From the NCBI GenBank assembly GCA_013336525.1, contig JAAXTM010000002.1, positions 733,720 to 797,719 of the forward strand: a stretch of 64,000 nucleotides of DNA. Direction: 5' to 3'. Every line of letters starts with the position of its first letter. Position 1 is the first letter of the stretch. The position numbers were made by a program, and so were the translations under genes. The DNA comes from Geobacteraceae bacterium. GTDB lineage: Bacteria; Desulfobacterota; Desulfuromonadia; Geobacterales; Pseudopelobacteraceae. Below the pieces are notes generated by a model, which worked only from the letters and a program-made list of their open reading frames with translations, searched no databases and was not told the origin of the DNA. This document shows positions 55,990-64,000 of the stretch, piece after piece.

Positions 55990-56241
55990 AAAAATATATC
56001 TGCCAGCCGCCTTGTCTTACATATTGCCAACCGGCATTTTTATGCATTTTTCGTGCCGCCGAAGCCCATGCGCTCTGCGTTTAGTGCCAGATCTATGTGC
56101 AGCCCATTGATACAGCCGTCACCGCATGTAACATGCGTCAGAAAAAATTTTCCACCAGACGTGTCAAAGCGTTGAATCTGTCAATTAGTTGACTTTTGCC
56201 ATGAGATCCGCACACTGGTTGTTTGGCATGTCCTTTACCTT

Positions 56242-56847
56242 TCAGTGGCCAGAACCACCACCCCAAAGTTCTTTTAGTCTTTTATCCCGACCGCATGAGT
56301 TCCGGTAATAGTTGTAGCGGAGCGGATTTTTTTTATAGTAATGCTGATGGTACTCCTCAGCCGGATAAAACTCTGTTGCCGGCACTATCTCCGTCACTAC
56401 AGGCTCCCGAAAAGTCTTGTTCTTTTCCAATGCTGATTTTGACTGTAACGCAGATCTTCGCTGTTCTTCTCCGCTATAAAAAATTGCGGCGCGGTACTGG
56501 TGCCCTATATCGCAGAACTGGCGATCAGTAACAGTCGGATCAACATTACGCCAAAAAACATCGAGGAGCGCACGGTAGGAAACCTTTGACGGATCATAAA
56601 CAATCTGGACTGCTTCAGCATGTCCTGTGCCACCTGCAGACACTTCCTTATAGGTAGGATTTTTTTTGTTTCCGCCGGTGTAGCCTGCAGTAACAGAGAT
56701 TACACCTGCAAGCTTGTCAAAAGGGGCTTCCATACACCAGAAACAACCTCCGGCAAAGATTGCTTTTTCTTGATTAGCCGCACTCGCAGCCCCAGCCGTC
56801 AGAACAGCTAGCGCCACCACGATCAAAAATGAAATAATACTTTTCAT
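56242..56847 (-). CDS. msrA: Exported peptide methionine sulfoxide reductase A
   Basis: MsrA reduces methionine-S-sulfoxide. The 201-residue protein has a signal peptide (cleavage near ASAA), then AIFAGGCFWCMEAPFDKLAGV with catalytic Cys35 and GYTGGNKKNPTYKEVSAGGTGHAEAVQI. The catalytic residue is cysteine, not selenocysteine. The start at 56847 has a perfect GGAGGTG site. It follows msrB by 13 bp, so both stereoisomers would be repaired in the periplasm. Confidence 0.95.
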   Translation of the reverse strand: MKSIISFLIVVALAVLTAGAASAANQEKAIFAGGCFWCMEAPFDKLAGVISVTAGYTGGNKKNPTYKEVSAGGTGHAEAVQIVYDPSKVSYRALLDVFWRNVDPTVTDRQFCDIGHQYRAAIFYSGEEQRRSALQSKSALEKNKTFREPVVTEIVPATEFYPAEEYHQHYYKKNPLRYNYYRNSCGRDKRLKELWGGGSGH

Positions 56848-56860
56848 GTGCACCTCCAAT

Positions 56861-57412
56861 TCATTTAACCGCTACAAAGTCCAGAGCGGCGGAGTTCATG
56901 CAATAGCGTAGGCCGGTAGGCTTGGGACCGTCTTCAAAAACATGGCCAAGATGACCACCACAGCGGCGGCACAATACCTCCGTTCGACTTGAGAACAGGC
57001 TGTTATCGGCAGCGGTTGCAATATTTTCCGGAGAAATTGGGGCGAAAAAACTTGGCCAGCCGGTGCCGGACTCATATTTGTCATCTGAACGGAACAGATC
57101 AAGCCCGCACCCGGCACAACGATAAACACCGTGCTCGTGGTTATATGCATACTTTCCGGTACCTGCCTGTTCTGTACCTTTTTTTCGTAATACGCGGAAC
57201 TGCTCCGGTGACAGCTGTTTTTTCCACTCCGCCTCCGTTTTAATTATTTTTTCACTCATGACAAAATCCTTTCTTTTATACGAATACACCTTGATAGGCC
57301 CGGCTTTTTCGGTTGCTGCAGATGTCTCCCTTTTACCGGCACATCCCGGGGAAGAAATGAATAAAACTAATGCTGCCATAGCCAAAGTCTTATGTAACCT
57401 GTGTATTTTCAT
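56861..57412 (-). CDS. msrB: Exported peptide methionine sulfoxide reductase B
   Basis: MsrB reduces methionine-R-sulfoxide. After a 60-residue N-terminal extension with a signal segment ending in SPGC (a weak lipobox), the usual core follows: EWKKQLSPEQFRVLRKKGTEQ, zinc cysteines in CAGC and CRRCGGH, GTGWPSF and catalytic RYCMNSAAL. The internal ATG before SEKIIKTEAEW marks where cytosolic homologues begin. The start at 57412 has a GGGGGC site. It is paired with the exported msrA. Confidence 0.93.
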   Translation of the reverse strand: MKIHRLHKTLAMAALVLFISSPGCAGKRETSAATEKAGPIKVYSYKRKDFVMSEKIIKTEAEWKKQLSPEQFRVLRKKGTEQAGTGKYAYNHEHGVYRCAGCGLDLFRSDDKYESGTGWPSFFAPISPENIATAADNSLFSSRTEVLCRRCGGHLGHVFEDGPKPTGLRYCMNSAALDFVAVK

Positions 57413-57620
57413 TATTTGCCCCCATGTCTGCACACGAAATATTTAATACCTTTAAAATTATACCACTTGGACATTCCCGTGGTAAAAAATAATTTAACCG
57501 ATTTTTGAGGTTGAGTAAGTGGCCCTTCTAAGGTATTCTTCGCCGACAAAAAGAGGTAGTTGTCCGTCTTTTCGAGAGCACACCCTTTTACTCTTTCACA
57601 ACAAAATAAGGAGTCATATT

Positions 57621-58043
57621 ATGGCGAGTCTTAACAAGGTTATGCTGATCGGAAATCTCGGCAAGGACCCCGAAGTGCGTTTCACAGCATCCGGTCAGGC
57701 AGTAGCAAGTTTTTCCCTTGCTACAAGCGAAAAATTCAAGGGGAAAAACGGTGAGTGGGAAGAGCGCACCGAATGGCACAACATAACTCTCTGGGGGAAG
57801 CTGGCCGAGATAGCCGGTGAGTATCTATCCAAAGGAAAGACGATCTTTGTTGAGGGGCGGCTGCAGACCCGCAAGTGGCAGGATAAAAGCGGCAATGACC
57901 GCTACACCACCGAAATTGTCGGAGACAAAATGCAGATGCTTTCACCCAAAGGTGAGAAAAGCGGCGGTGAAACGTCAGCGCCAAAAAGCAGCGGTGCTAA
58001 CTACGAAGAGCCTCCTTTTCAGGATGACGATATTCCGTTCTGA
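57621..58043 (+). CDS. ssb: Single-stranded DNA-binding protein
   Basis: The 140-residue protein has the OB fold start [44 protein letters not shown] and the acidic tail [10 protein letters not shown] that recruits partner proteins. The ATG at 57621 has an AAGGAG site; the open frame upstream is not used. A terminator follows. Confidence 0.97.
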   Translation: MASLNKVMLIGNLGKDPEVRFTASGQAVASFSLATSEKFKGKNGEWEERTEWHNITLWGKLAEIAGEYLSKGKTIFVEGRLQTRKWQDKSGNDRYTTEIVGDKMQMLSPKGEKSGGETSAPKSSGANYEEPPFQDDDIPF

Positions 58044-58070
58044 CGCAGGTGTGTTGAAAAAGTGTAAACA

Positions 58071-58102
58071 AAAGGCCGGGAATCCACTGATTCCCGGCCT
58101 TT
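58071..58102. terminator. Terminator after ssb
   Basis: aaaggccgggaat pairs with attcccggccttt across a 6-nt loop. T-rich sequence on both sides means it may also end the convergent TPR-gene transcript. Confidence 0.88.
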
Positions 58103-58181
58103 TAGCGTTTATAGTCTTTATGCACCCACTAATTGAAATTATTCAGGGGGTTTCAGAGATTAATTGGTCGTATGTAGTTCT

Positions 58182-59291
58182 TCAAGATGCAAGATGCAAG
58201 ATGCAGTCGGCTATGATTCGACTGGCTGCTGGAGAATCCTTCTGGAGCTGTTGAACGTGGCGGTAAAATTCGAGGGCCAAGTCACGGTTGCCACGTTTAA
58301 TCAGCAACTGTCCGGCTTCGGCAAAAAACCTTGTATCTTCACCTTCGTGGCGCAAAAGTTCGTCATAGCAGTCACAGGCATCCTTCAGCCGCCCAGTCTG
58401 GCAATACAGCTTCACCATGCCAACCTGGGAAAACTTGGCATAGCCGTTATCCAACCCCATTCTATATGATCGCTCAGCGGCATCGAATTGGCCGAGATTC
58501 CGGTACGCATCTCCCAGGCGGGCCAAAACATTAGTTGGCCCGATGCTTTTTTCAAGAATCTGCTCCCACAACTCGGTAGCCCGCTGGTAATCGCATCTTA
58601 TGCGGTAATAGTTACCCAGCCCGTACAGTGCCTGAACGTTATGAGGTTCCTGCTGAAGGGTTTTTTCGTAATAATAACTGGCTTTTTCATAATTATTATA
58701 TTTCAGGTGCAAATTACCCAGGATTGTCAGGATGTTCGTCGCGTTGGCACCACTGGCCAGAGCTTTTTCATAATATTCGATTGCCTGAAGATCGAGACCT
58801 TTTTTATGGTACAGATCAGCCAGCCCCGTCAAAGCAAAGCGGTCATCTGGTTTAAGTGCGAGCACTTTCTGGTAGTAGGTCAAAGCATTTACGTAGTCAT
58901 TGATTGTTTTATAGCTGTCTGCAATGCGTGTTAGAACAAAAATGTCCTTGAAATGGTTCTGTCTGAGATATATTACCCAACAATCAATAGCTTCCTGATA
59001 GCGAAGCATTCCGCGAAGAGAATCACCAAGACCACGAAGGGAAAAGAGGTTGTGCGGGTCAAATTTCAGTACGCGCCGATAATATTCGGCCGCACCCGAA
59101 AAATCTTTCTGCAGGCGCAACACGTCGCCCATTCCTGTCAAAACGTATGGATTTTCAGGGTCGAGCGCCAAAGCCTCTTCAAATAAAGCGTTTGCCTCGG
59201 CGAATTGACGCGCTTTGAGCCGGTTGTGCCCCTGTTTAGACAGTTCAAAAATCTGGTTGTTCGCTGTGGCGGTACCATTGTCCTTGTCCAT
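58182..59291 (-). CDS. Tetratricopeptide-repeat protein
   Basis: The 369-residue protein is built of about ten TPR helical pairs (for example FAEANALFEEALALDPENPYVLTGMGD, then YYRRVLKFDPHNLFSLRGLGDSL). No signal peptide, enzyme domain or membrane segment is seen, so it is likely a cytosolic scaffold. Its last residues (ADCILHLAS) are written in a short direct repeat of agatgca words at 58187-58205, and so look like a repeat-derived tail. Function is unknown. Confidence 0.85.
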   Translation of the reverse strand: MDKDNGTATANNQIFELSKQGHNRLKARQFAEANALFEEALALDPENPYVLTGMGDVLRLQKDFSGAAEYYRRVLKFDPHNLFSLRGLGDSLRGMLRYQEAIDCWVIYLRQNHFKDIFVLTRIADSYKTINDYVNALTYYQKVLALKPDDRFALTGLADLYHKKGLDLQAIEYYEKALASGANATNILTILGNLHLKYNNYEKASYYYEKTLQQEPHNVQALYGLGNYYRIRCDYQRATELWEQILEKSIGPTNVLARLGDAYRNLGQFDAAERSYRMGLDNGYAKFSQVGMVKLYCQTGRLKDACDCYDELLRHEGEDTRFFAEAGQLLIKRGNRDLALEFYRHVQQLQKDSPAASRIIADCILHLAS

Positions 59292-59675
59292 AACATCCCT
59301 CTATCCCAGTAGATAGGTGCATTTTAACCCTTTAAAATATGGATATTATTCACATAGAGCCATCAAATTCTATCTGGACTACAACCAACGGATCATGATT
59401 GGCTCTATACCCTCTAATACTCCATATATAGCGTAGACAATATCACCCGGGATGAACTACCGTCAATGCAATTAGATCTGATTCTTGAAACCTTTTTGGA
59501 TATTTTTATAGAGTCAAAGTCCAGTATGGGCCTTTATTACAGATATAGTTTTATCAGATGCAACCTTTTCTTGAGCAGATGTCGTTTGAAGAGTATAGAT
59601 AATTTTATCGTCAGCATCCAACACTAATAGTCTGGCCGGCGGCAATCCTGTAGCAGTGCCAGAAGTGGAGTATTC
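59292..59675 (+). promoter_or_regulatory. 384-bp gap upstream of the acetate-kinase-like gene with inverted repeat and promoter-like sequence
   Basis: The gap has no credible gene. atagagcca (59354-59362) and tggctctat (59400-59408) form a 9-bp inverted repeat with a 37-nt spacer. TTGAAA (59485-59490) and TATAGA (59507-59512), 16 bp apart, could be a promoter with a long leader. No riboswitch was recognised. Confidence 0.4.
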
Positions 59676-60953
59676 ATGAATATTTTAACACTGAGTTGTT
59701 GGAGCAATTCTATAAAATTCCATCTATTCTCATGGGGTGGGCGCACTTTGCTTGCGGCAGGACTCGTCAAAAGGGTTGGACTCGGCGGATCGTCAATCAG
59801 CCTGAAAGTCCCGGGGCTGGAGGAGGACGTTCAGGAAGTGGGGTTCGTCGATCACCTGGGTGCGATACAGCTCGTCCTGGGAGTGTTGGCAGCTCCCAGC
59901 CATGGTGTTAAAGACAAGGCAGTGGAAATTGCGGCTATTGGCCACCGGGTTGCCCATGGTGGTGAAACATTTCACCACTCCGTTTTAATTGATGGACAGG
60001 TACTTAACACCATCCGCAATCTCCAGCAGCTGGCCCCACTTCATAATGCCGCTAATATCGCCGGAATCGAAGCTGCAGCGGAACTCCTGCCGAATATCCC
60101 TCAAGTCGCAATTTTCGATACTACATTCCACGTCACAATGCCGGACTTTGCCTACATTTATCCGCTCCCTTATGAATGGTACAAAAAGGATGGTGTCCGC
60201 CGTTATGGTTTTCACGGCCCGTCACACCTCTATCTGTCGAGACGGGCCGCTGTTCTGCTCGGCAAAACAGCGGATGAGTGTAATCTGATTACTATTCACA
60301 TCGATAAAGGGGTGTCGTTGTGTGCAATCCGGAACGGAAGATCCATTGATACCAGCATGGGACTGACCCCTCTTGAGGGAGCGGTTATGGAAACACGTAG
60401 CGGTGATATTGACGTCAGCATCATCCCCTATATGATGCACCAGCTGAACCTGTCGGCAAAGGAGATGGAACACATACTTAATCAGAAATGCGGAATTATT
60501 GGCGTAACTGGATGGAATACAGATCGACAGCATTTTCTTGAGGCTGCTCTTGAGGGGAATCCAAAATGCAAACTGGCTTTGGATATTGAAGCATACCGTC
60601 TCAAAAAATATATTGGTGCGTATCTGGCGGTAGTTGGGCCGTTGGATGCGGTGGTATTTACCACAGGTGCCAGCGAGTTGGAATGGTTTGCCCGTGAGCT
60701 GGTCGTGGGGGGGCTGGAGTGTTTTGGCATACTTCCAGATCGCGAAAGAAATCGTGCAGTAGGTTCTGAAAATGAAGAAACAGTTATTACCAGTGACAAC
60801 TCACCGGTTAAGGTTTTTGTCATTCCTACCAATGAAGAACTTGTCTTCGCCGAGGATGTTACCGCCATACTTTCTGATAACTATAACGAAAACATGCATC
60901 ATGATTATTCTTTTGCCAGTCCGGATTTTATCCCAATGCGGGCTGTGGAATAG
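59676..60953 (+). CDS. Acetate-kinase paralogue with degenerate nucleotide-binding motifs
   Basis: The 425-residue protein aligns along its length with acetate kinase. Catalytic Arg91 (GHRVAHGGE), Asp148 (IFDTTF), His180 (RRYGFHGPSH) and Arg241 (ETRSGDID) are kept. But the phosphate-1 motif NCGSSSxK reads SCWSNSIK (Asn7 to Ser, Gly to Trp); HLGNGAS reads HIDKGVS (Asn211 to Lys); and the adenosine motif GIGEN reads GASEL. ATP use is therefore doubtful. It may be a regulatory or differently acting paralogue. An ABC transporter follows in the same frame after its TAG. Confidence 0.85.
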   Translation: MNILTLSCWSNSIKFHLFSWGGRTLLAAGLVKRVGLGGSSISLKVPGLEEDVQEVGFVDHLGAIQLVLGVLAAPSHGVKDKAVEIAAIGHRVAHGGETFHHSVLIDGQVLNTIRNLQQLAPLHNAANIAGIEAAAELLPNIPQVAIFDTTFHVTMPDFAYIYPLPYEWYKKDGVRRYGFHGPSHLYLSRRAAVLLGKTADECNLITIHIDKGVSLCAIRNGRSIDTSMGLTPLEGAVMETRSGDIDVSIIPYMMHQLNLSAKEMEHILNQKCGIIGVTGWNTDRQHFLEAALEGNPKCKLALDIEAYRLKKYIGAYLAVVGPLDAVVFTTGASELEWFARELVVGGLECFGILPDRERNRAVGSENEETVITSDNSPVKVFVIPTNEELVFAEDVTAILSDNYNENMHHDYSFASPDFIPMRAVE

Positions 60954-61043
60954 GCCCCTGAAAAGCAGAGGAAACTCCGCGCAGTTTACTTTAAAGGCCT
61001 TAAGGACATCTCTATTAAAGATCTTGCCAGACTTATTCCATAT

Positions 61044-62756
61044 TTGATATCGCTCCGCAGCCGATATATCGGCGGAGCGGTATTTCTTGTTTTCACTAAT
61101 GCCTTTGCGCTGCTGATCCCATGGTTCATGAAGCTGGCGGTAGAGGCATTGCAGCATCCACAGGGTGCGCGCTTCTCTTCGTCTGTCTGCGCCATGATAA
61201 TCATGCTCCTGGCCGCTTTGCATTGCATAACACGTATTTTTTCGCGGACTTTAACCCTGAATGCCGCCCGCATCGTAGAGTTTCGTATTCGTGACGACCT
61301 GTTCCATCGCTTGACCCGGCTTGATATCGGTTATTTTTCAAACAGCCGCAGCGGGGACATTCTTTCCCGCTTTTCCAACGACCTGACCAATGTCCGCATG
61401 TTGACCGGTTTTGGCCTAATGAGCGCCGTAAATACGCTGCTGATTTATAGCGCCGCAGTAACGATGATGATTCGTATTCATCCGCAGCTCACATTCTGGG
61501 CAATCCTCCCTTTTCCGTTGATGGTATTGACCGTCAAAAGAGTCAGCCACCGCCTATTCCATCGTTCTCTCCAGGCCCAGGAGGAGTTGGCGTTGCTTTC
61601 CAGCCAAGCCGAAGAAACGGTTTCAGCTGTGCGGTTGATCAAGTCCTACTGCAGGGAAGAGTATTTTCAGAAAGAGTTCGGAAAAACTGCCGAGCGTTAT
61701 CTCAGGCATAACCTCCGATTGGCTCGCTTGCGAGGCATCATTATCCCGGTTATGGCTACGGCTACCGGAGCAGGAACTCTCATAGTTCTCTTTATGGGTG
61801 GTCGGCTGGTCATTTCAAACACCATAACCCTTGGGGATTTTGTGGCCTTCAGCGGCTATCTGGCGATGCTGGTCTGGCCGACAGCAGTACTCGGGTGGAT
61901 TCTGACACTGGCACAACGGGGAGCCGCCTCCATGTCGCGTCTGGCCGGAATACTTGGGGCCGAGCCAACGGTTACGGATCATCCTGATGCACAGCCAATT
62001 ACAACCCTGCATAAGGATATAGAAGCACGTAACCTCAGTTTCAGTTATGGCAATACAATAGTTTTAAACGGAATTTCTTTTCAAATACGTGCAGGCGAAA
62101 CGGTGGGGATAACCGGTGAGGTCGGCTGCGGTAAAACCACCATTTTACGATTGATAGCAAGGCTGCTTCCGGTCTCCAGTGGAATGCTGTTTGTCGATGG
62201 GCGGGACATCAATACGATAACCACACGCAGCCTGCGCAGCCTGATAGGATATGTACCTCAGGAAACATTCCTGTTTTCGAGAAGCGTTGCTGACAATATA
62301 AGTTACGGAATCAAGGATGACCATCCTGATGAGCTTGTGATAAAAGCGGCCCGCCAAGCCGGTTTTCTTGAGGATGTAGAATTATTCCCCGACAAGTTTG
62401 CTACGCAGGTGGGCGAAAAGGGGGTGACCCTTTCCGGTGGGCAAAAGCAAAGACTTGCAATTGCCCGGGCCGTCGCCGGAAATCCACCGATATTATTGCT
62501 TGATGACCCGCTTTCCGCTGTAGACGCGGGGAGGGAAGAGGAAATTCTCAATGAACTTAGTAAATTCTATGCGGGACGGACGGCGCTGATCGTTTCACAG
62601 AGAGTTTCAGCATTCCGCGATTGCCATCGGATTATCGTCCTGAAATCCGGGCTGATTGCCGAGCAAGGCACTCATGCTGAATTGCTTCACCAAGGTGGTC
62701 TTTACGCAGAAATATGCCGCAGGCAACAACGTAAACAAGAAATGTTTACTGCGTAA
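61044..62756 (+). CDS. ABC transporter, membrane plus ATPase half-transporter; unusual start
   Basis: The protein has six membrane helices (to about residue 300) and an ATPase domain with Walker A TGEVGCGKTTILR, signature LSGGQKQR and Walker B ILLLDDPLSAVD, where the usual catalytic glutamate is aspartate. From TTG 61044 it is 570 residues, but the family N-terminal helix (KDLARLIPYL) is encoded upstream of this TTG. No ATG, GTG or TTG lies between the preceding gene's TAG at 60951 and 61044 in this frame. An ATT at 61014 after TTAAGGAC is a possible rare start. Substrate is unknown. Confidence 0.85.
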   Translation: MISLRSRYIGGAVFLVFTNAFALLIPWFMKLAVEALQHPQGARFSSSVCAMIIMLLAALHCITRIFSRTLTLNAARIVEFRIRDDLFHRLTRLDIGYFSNSRSGDILSRFSNDLTNVRMLTGFGLMSAVNTLLIYSAAVTMMIRIHPQLTFWAILPFPLMVLTVKRVSHRLFHRSLQAQEELALLSSQAEETVSAVRLIKSYCREEYFQKEFGKTAERYLRHNLRLARLRGIIIPVMATATGAGTLIVLFMGGRLVISNTITLGDFVAFSGYLAMLVWPTAVLGWILTLAQRGAASMSRLAGILGAEPTVTDHPDAQPITTLHKDIEARNLSFSYGNTIVLNGISFQIRAGETVGITGEVGCGKTTILRLIARLLPVSSGMLFVDGRDINTITTRSLRSLIGYVPQETFLFSRSVADNISYGIKDDHPDELVIKAARQAGFLEDVELFPDKFATQVGEKGVTLSGGQKQRLAIARAVAGNPPILLLDDPLSAVDAGREEEILNELSKFYAGRTALIVSQRVSAFRDCHRIIVLKSGLIAEQGTHAELLHQGGLYAEICRRQQRKQEMFTA

Positions 62757-62822
62757 TAAGAATTAACAAAATTGCGAATCACATGGAGCATGGAAGGACC
62801 GTGGCAATACTAGAACAACAAA

Positions 62823-62854
62823 AAAGGGACTTACGATTTAACGTAAGTCCCTTT
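62823..62854. terminator. Terminator between the ABC transporter and tRNA-Lys
   Basis: aaagggacttacg pairs with cgtaagtcccttt over a 6-nt loop. On the minus strand it lies just after the tRNA and is followed by T-rich sequence. It can also serve the plus-strand transporter gene. Confidence 0.85.
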
Positions 62855-62861
62855 GAATGTT

Positions 62862-62937
62862 TGGTGAGCCGCGTTGGGGTCGAACCAACGACCACCTGAT
62901 TAAAAGTCAGGTGCTCTACCGACTGAGCTAGCGGCTC
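62862..62937 (-). tRNA. tRNA-Lys (anticodon TTT)
   Basis: On the minus strand the acceptor arm GAGCCGC pairs with GCGGCTC, followed by A and an encoded CCA. The D arm GCTCAGTCGGTAGAGC, anticodon loop CTTTTAA with anticodon TTT, and T loop GGTTCGACCC are all standard. Length 76 including CCA. Confidence 0.97.
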
Positions 62938-63589
62938 AAAAAAGATGATCTTTTTACCTTACTAACGGATCTGTGTCAATATTTATTTTATGCCATGCAG
63001 TTTTTTTATACTCCAGACAGCCAGTGCTTGCCATAAACCATGTTATATGTGGCGTCGGCAATACCTTCAATTGCATCGCTTTAAAGCAGCACCTCTTCCG
63101 CAATAATCCGGCACTTTTGTAAAAAAGTATGAACACGCACTAGCAACAACAAAAACATACGCTTGGACATTTGCAATTAATAGAACGTAGTTTATATTTT
63201 GGTTATTTTTGTATTGCAATTACCATTTCAATAATGTTATGTATCCCGTGTATTTCAGATAAAACTGTTGACTGATATCCGTATACAGTTTTTAAGTCAC
63301 TGAATTTATTCGATTCAATTATTAGAAGTAAGCTTTTTATATCGTAACATTTAGATCAAAAATAAATTTATTATTACTGTATACCGGTTTATTTTATCTG
63401 TTTTTATAACGCTATAGACGCATTGGATACTTTGTGAAAATAAACGTAAGTTTATTTAGATGCAGATTCATTGTATGGCCGTTGAAGCTGTGCAAATATT
63501 TCACTCATAAAATGAAAGGAGGTTTTAATCGACAATTAAGACAGGTGTGGTAGTTGAGTAGTATTAACCTTATGTGAAAGGAGTAACTA
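62938..63589 (+). promoter_or_regulatory. 652-bp AT-rich gap with inverted repeats upstream of the DUF485 gene
   Basis: No convincing gene is seen. GTATACAG at 63281-63288 and CTGTATAC at 63377-63384 are inverted copies 88 bp apart, extended to ccgtatacagt and actgtataccgg. AATAAAC-gtaa-GTTTATT at 63439-63456 is a perfect 7-bp palindrome. A good but gene-poor ribosome-like site (aaaggagg) occurs at 63516, with a 13-codon frame from 63512. The layout suggests a controlled promoter region for the acetate-uptake genes. Confidence 0.4.
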
Positions 63590-63901
63590 ATGGCAGATAA
63601 ACAGTATGATTGGGCAGCAATAGCAAAGAACCCGAAGTTCATCGAGCTTCACCACAAAAAAACCGCATTCCTTTTTGGCTGGTGGATTTTCTCCAGCGTG
63701 TATTACTTCCTGCTCCCAATCGGAGCGGCATATGCACCAGGTCTGTTCAAGATCAAAATGATCGGTGTCATAAACTTTGGCTATGTATTCGCCCTTTCCC
63801 AGTTTTTTGTTTCCTGGGGACTGGCTTTGTACTATGCACACGTGGCCAACAAGGACTTTGACCGTTTGACCAGGGAACTGATCGACGAACTTCATCTTTA
63901 G
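63590..63901 (+). CDS. DUF485 family membrane protein
   Basis: The 103-residue protein has DWAAIAKNPKFIELHHKKTAFLFGWW, then two membrane helices (FLFGWWIFSSVYYFLLPIG and IGVINFGYVFALSQFFVSW) and a helical tail DFDRLTRELIDEL. This is DUF485, the small partner usually encoded just before an ActP-type acetate/solute symporter. The ATG has a GAAAGGAG site. The next gene starts 16 bp downstream. Confidence 0.92.
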   Translation: MADKQYDWAAIAKNPKFIELHHKKTAFLFGWWIFSSVYYFLLPIGAAYAPGLFKIKMIGVINFGYVFALSQFFVSWGLALYYAHVANKDFDRLTRELIDELHL

Positions 63902-63917
63902 AAAAGGAGGATACGAC

Positions 63918-64000
63918 ATGACTTTTAAAAATATTATCATCGCCGCAACATTAACCCTCTCAATTGCCGCAGCCGCCTTTGCTGAAGAGCCGAAGAAAGC
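63918..64000 (+). CDS. Start of a probable acetate/solute:sodium symporter (cut by window edge)
   Basis: Only about 27 residues are in the window: MTFKNIIIAATLTLSIAAA and AFAEEPKKA, a signal-peptide-like start of the kind found on ActP symporters of this group. The ATG at 63918 has a perfect AAAGGAGG site. The identity rests mainly on the DUF485 gene directly upstream and is inference. Confidence 0.55.
   Translation, partial: MTFKNIIIAATLTLSIAAAAFAEEPKK

Noticed and set aside
56050..56241. Sigma-54 promoter before flhA (TGGCAC near 56080, minus strand)
   Set aside because: The downstream GC element is two bases too close for the required -24/-12 spacing.
62954..63136. A 60-codon minus-strand frame after tRNA-Lys
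   Set aside because: It has no ribosome site, no family features and AT-rich composition like the rest of the gap.
1..64000. CRISPR array
   Set aside because: No run of regularly spaced direct repeats was seen; the repeats present are palindromic and single or paired.

Overview
The window looks like chromosome from a Geobacter-type member of the Desulfuromonadota/Desulfobacterota. Supporting signs are a split glycine decarboxylase with LipM and LipA, an ArsR-methyltransferase (SahR-like) gene beside ahcY, a short family-B DNA polymerase, a DUF3015/DUF4105 pair, a TIGR04073 exported protein, an flhA-flhF-flhG-fliA-flg operon, a DUF485/acetate-symporter pair and one selenoprotein. The genus-level call is inference. 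GC content is moderate and most genes have clear ribosome binding sites.

Layout. 1-2161 (minus): end of an MFS transporter, a DUF1848 radical-SAM-like protein and an RluA-type pseudouridine synthase. 2340-9576 (plus): glycine cleavage and lipoate locus gcvT-gcvH-gcvPA-gcvPB-methyltransferase-lipM-lipA, so lipoyl synthesis is encoded beside the lipoyl-dependent H protein. 9676-15445 (minus): two-component pair, LTA-synthase-like sulfatase and EptA-like phosphoethanolamine transferase, which looks like a self-regulated envelope-modification unit. 15589-20523: a scarred region with a chimeric pseudogene (cca fragment joined to a lipA fragment), a DUF3015 gene, a DUF4105 gene, a broken HigA-type antitoxin and the intact cca-like gene. 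A 296-bp near-identical direct repeat flanks much of it. 20638-31768: type-4 uracil-DNA glycosylase, zinc phospholipase-C-like protein, nitrilase-family amidase, SPOR-like protein, a thioredoxin-fold selenoprotein with UxxC and a SECIS-like hairpin, FtsK, an NtrC-type two-component pair, an FmdB zinc ribbon, galU and a TIGR04073 protein.

31849-43307: DNA polymerase B and metK (minus); two secreted proteins (plus) whose ribosome binding site lies inside a perfect 19-bp inverted repeat; a YkgJ protein; sahR-ahcY; an acyl-ACP thioesterase; an acyl-CoA ligase. 43437-55989: a 13-gene flagellar operon, all minus strand, read flhA, flhF, flhG, fliA, flgF, flgG, flgA, flgH, flgI, flgJ, flgN, flgK, flgL. 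56242-64000: exported msrB-msrA, ssb, a TPR protein, a degenerate acetate-kinase paralogue followed in frame by an ABC transporter with no ordinary start codon, tRNA-Lys(TTT), and the start of a DUF485/acetate-permease operon.

The intergenic spaces carry several families of word-like palindromic repeats of a kind seen widely in bacterial genomes. In two places such a repeat appears to supply the C-terminal codons of a gene. The strongest new observation is the in-frame TGA of the thioredoxin-fold protein at 24202-24642. Next come the acetate-kinase paralogue with lost nucleotide motifs, the sequestered ribosome binding site at 35513-35565, and the cca/lipA chimera.
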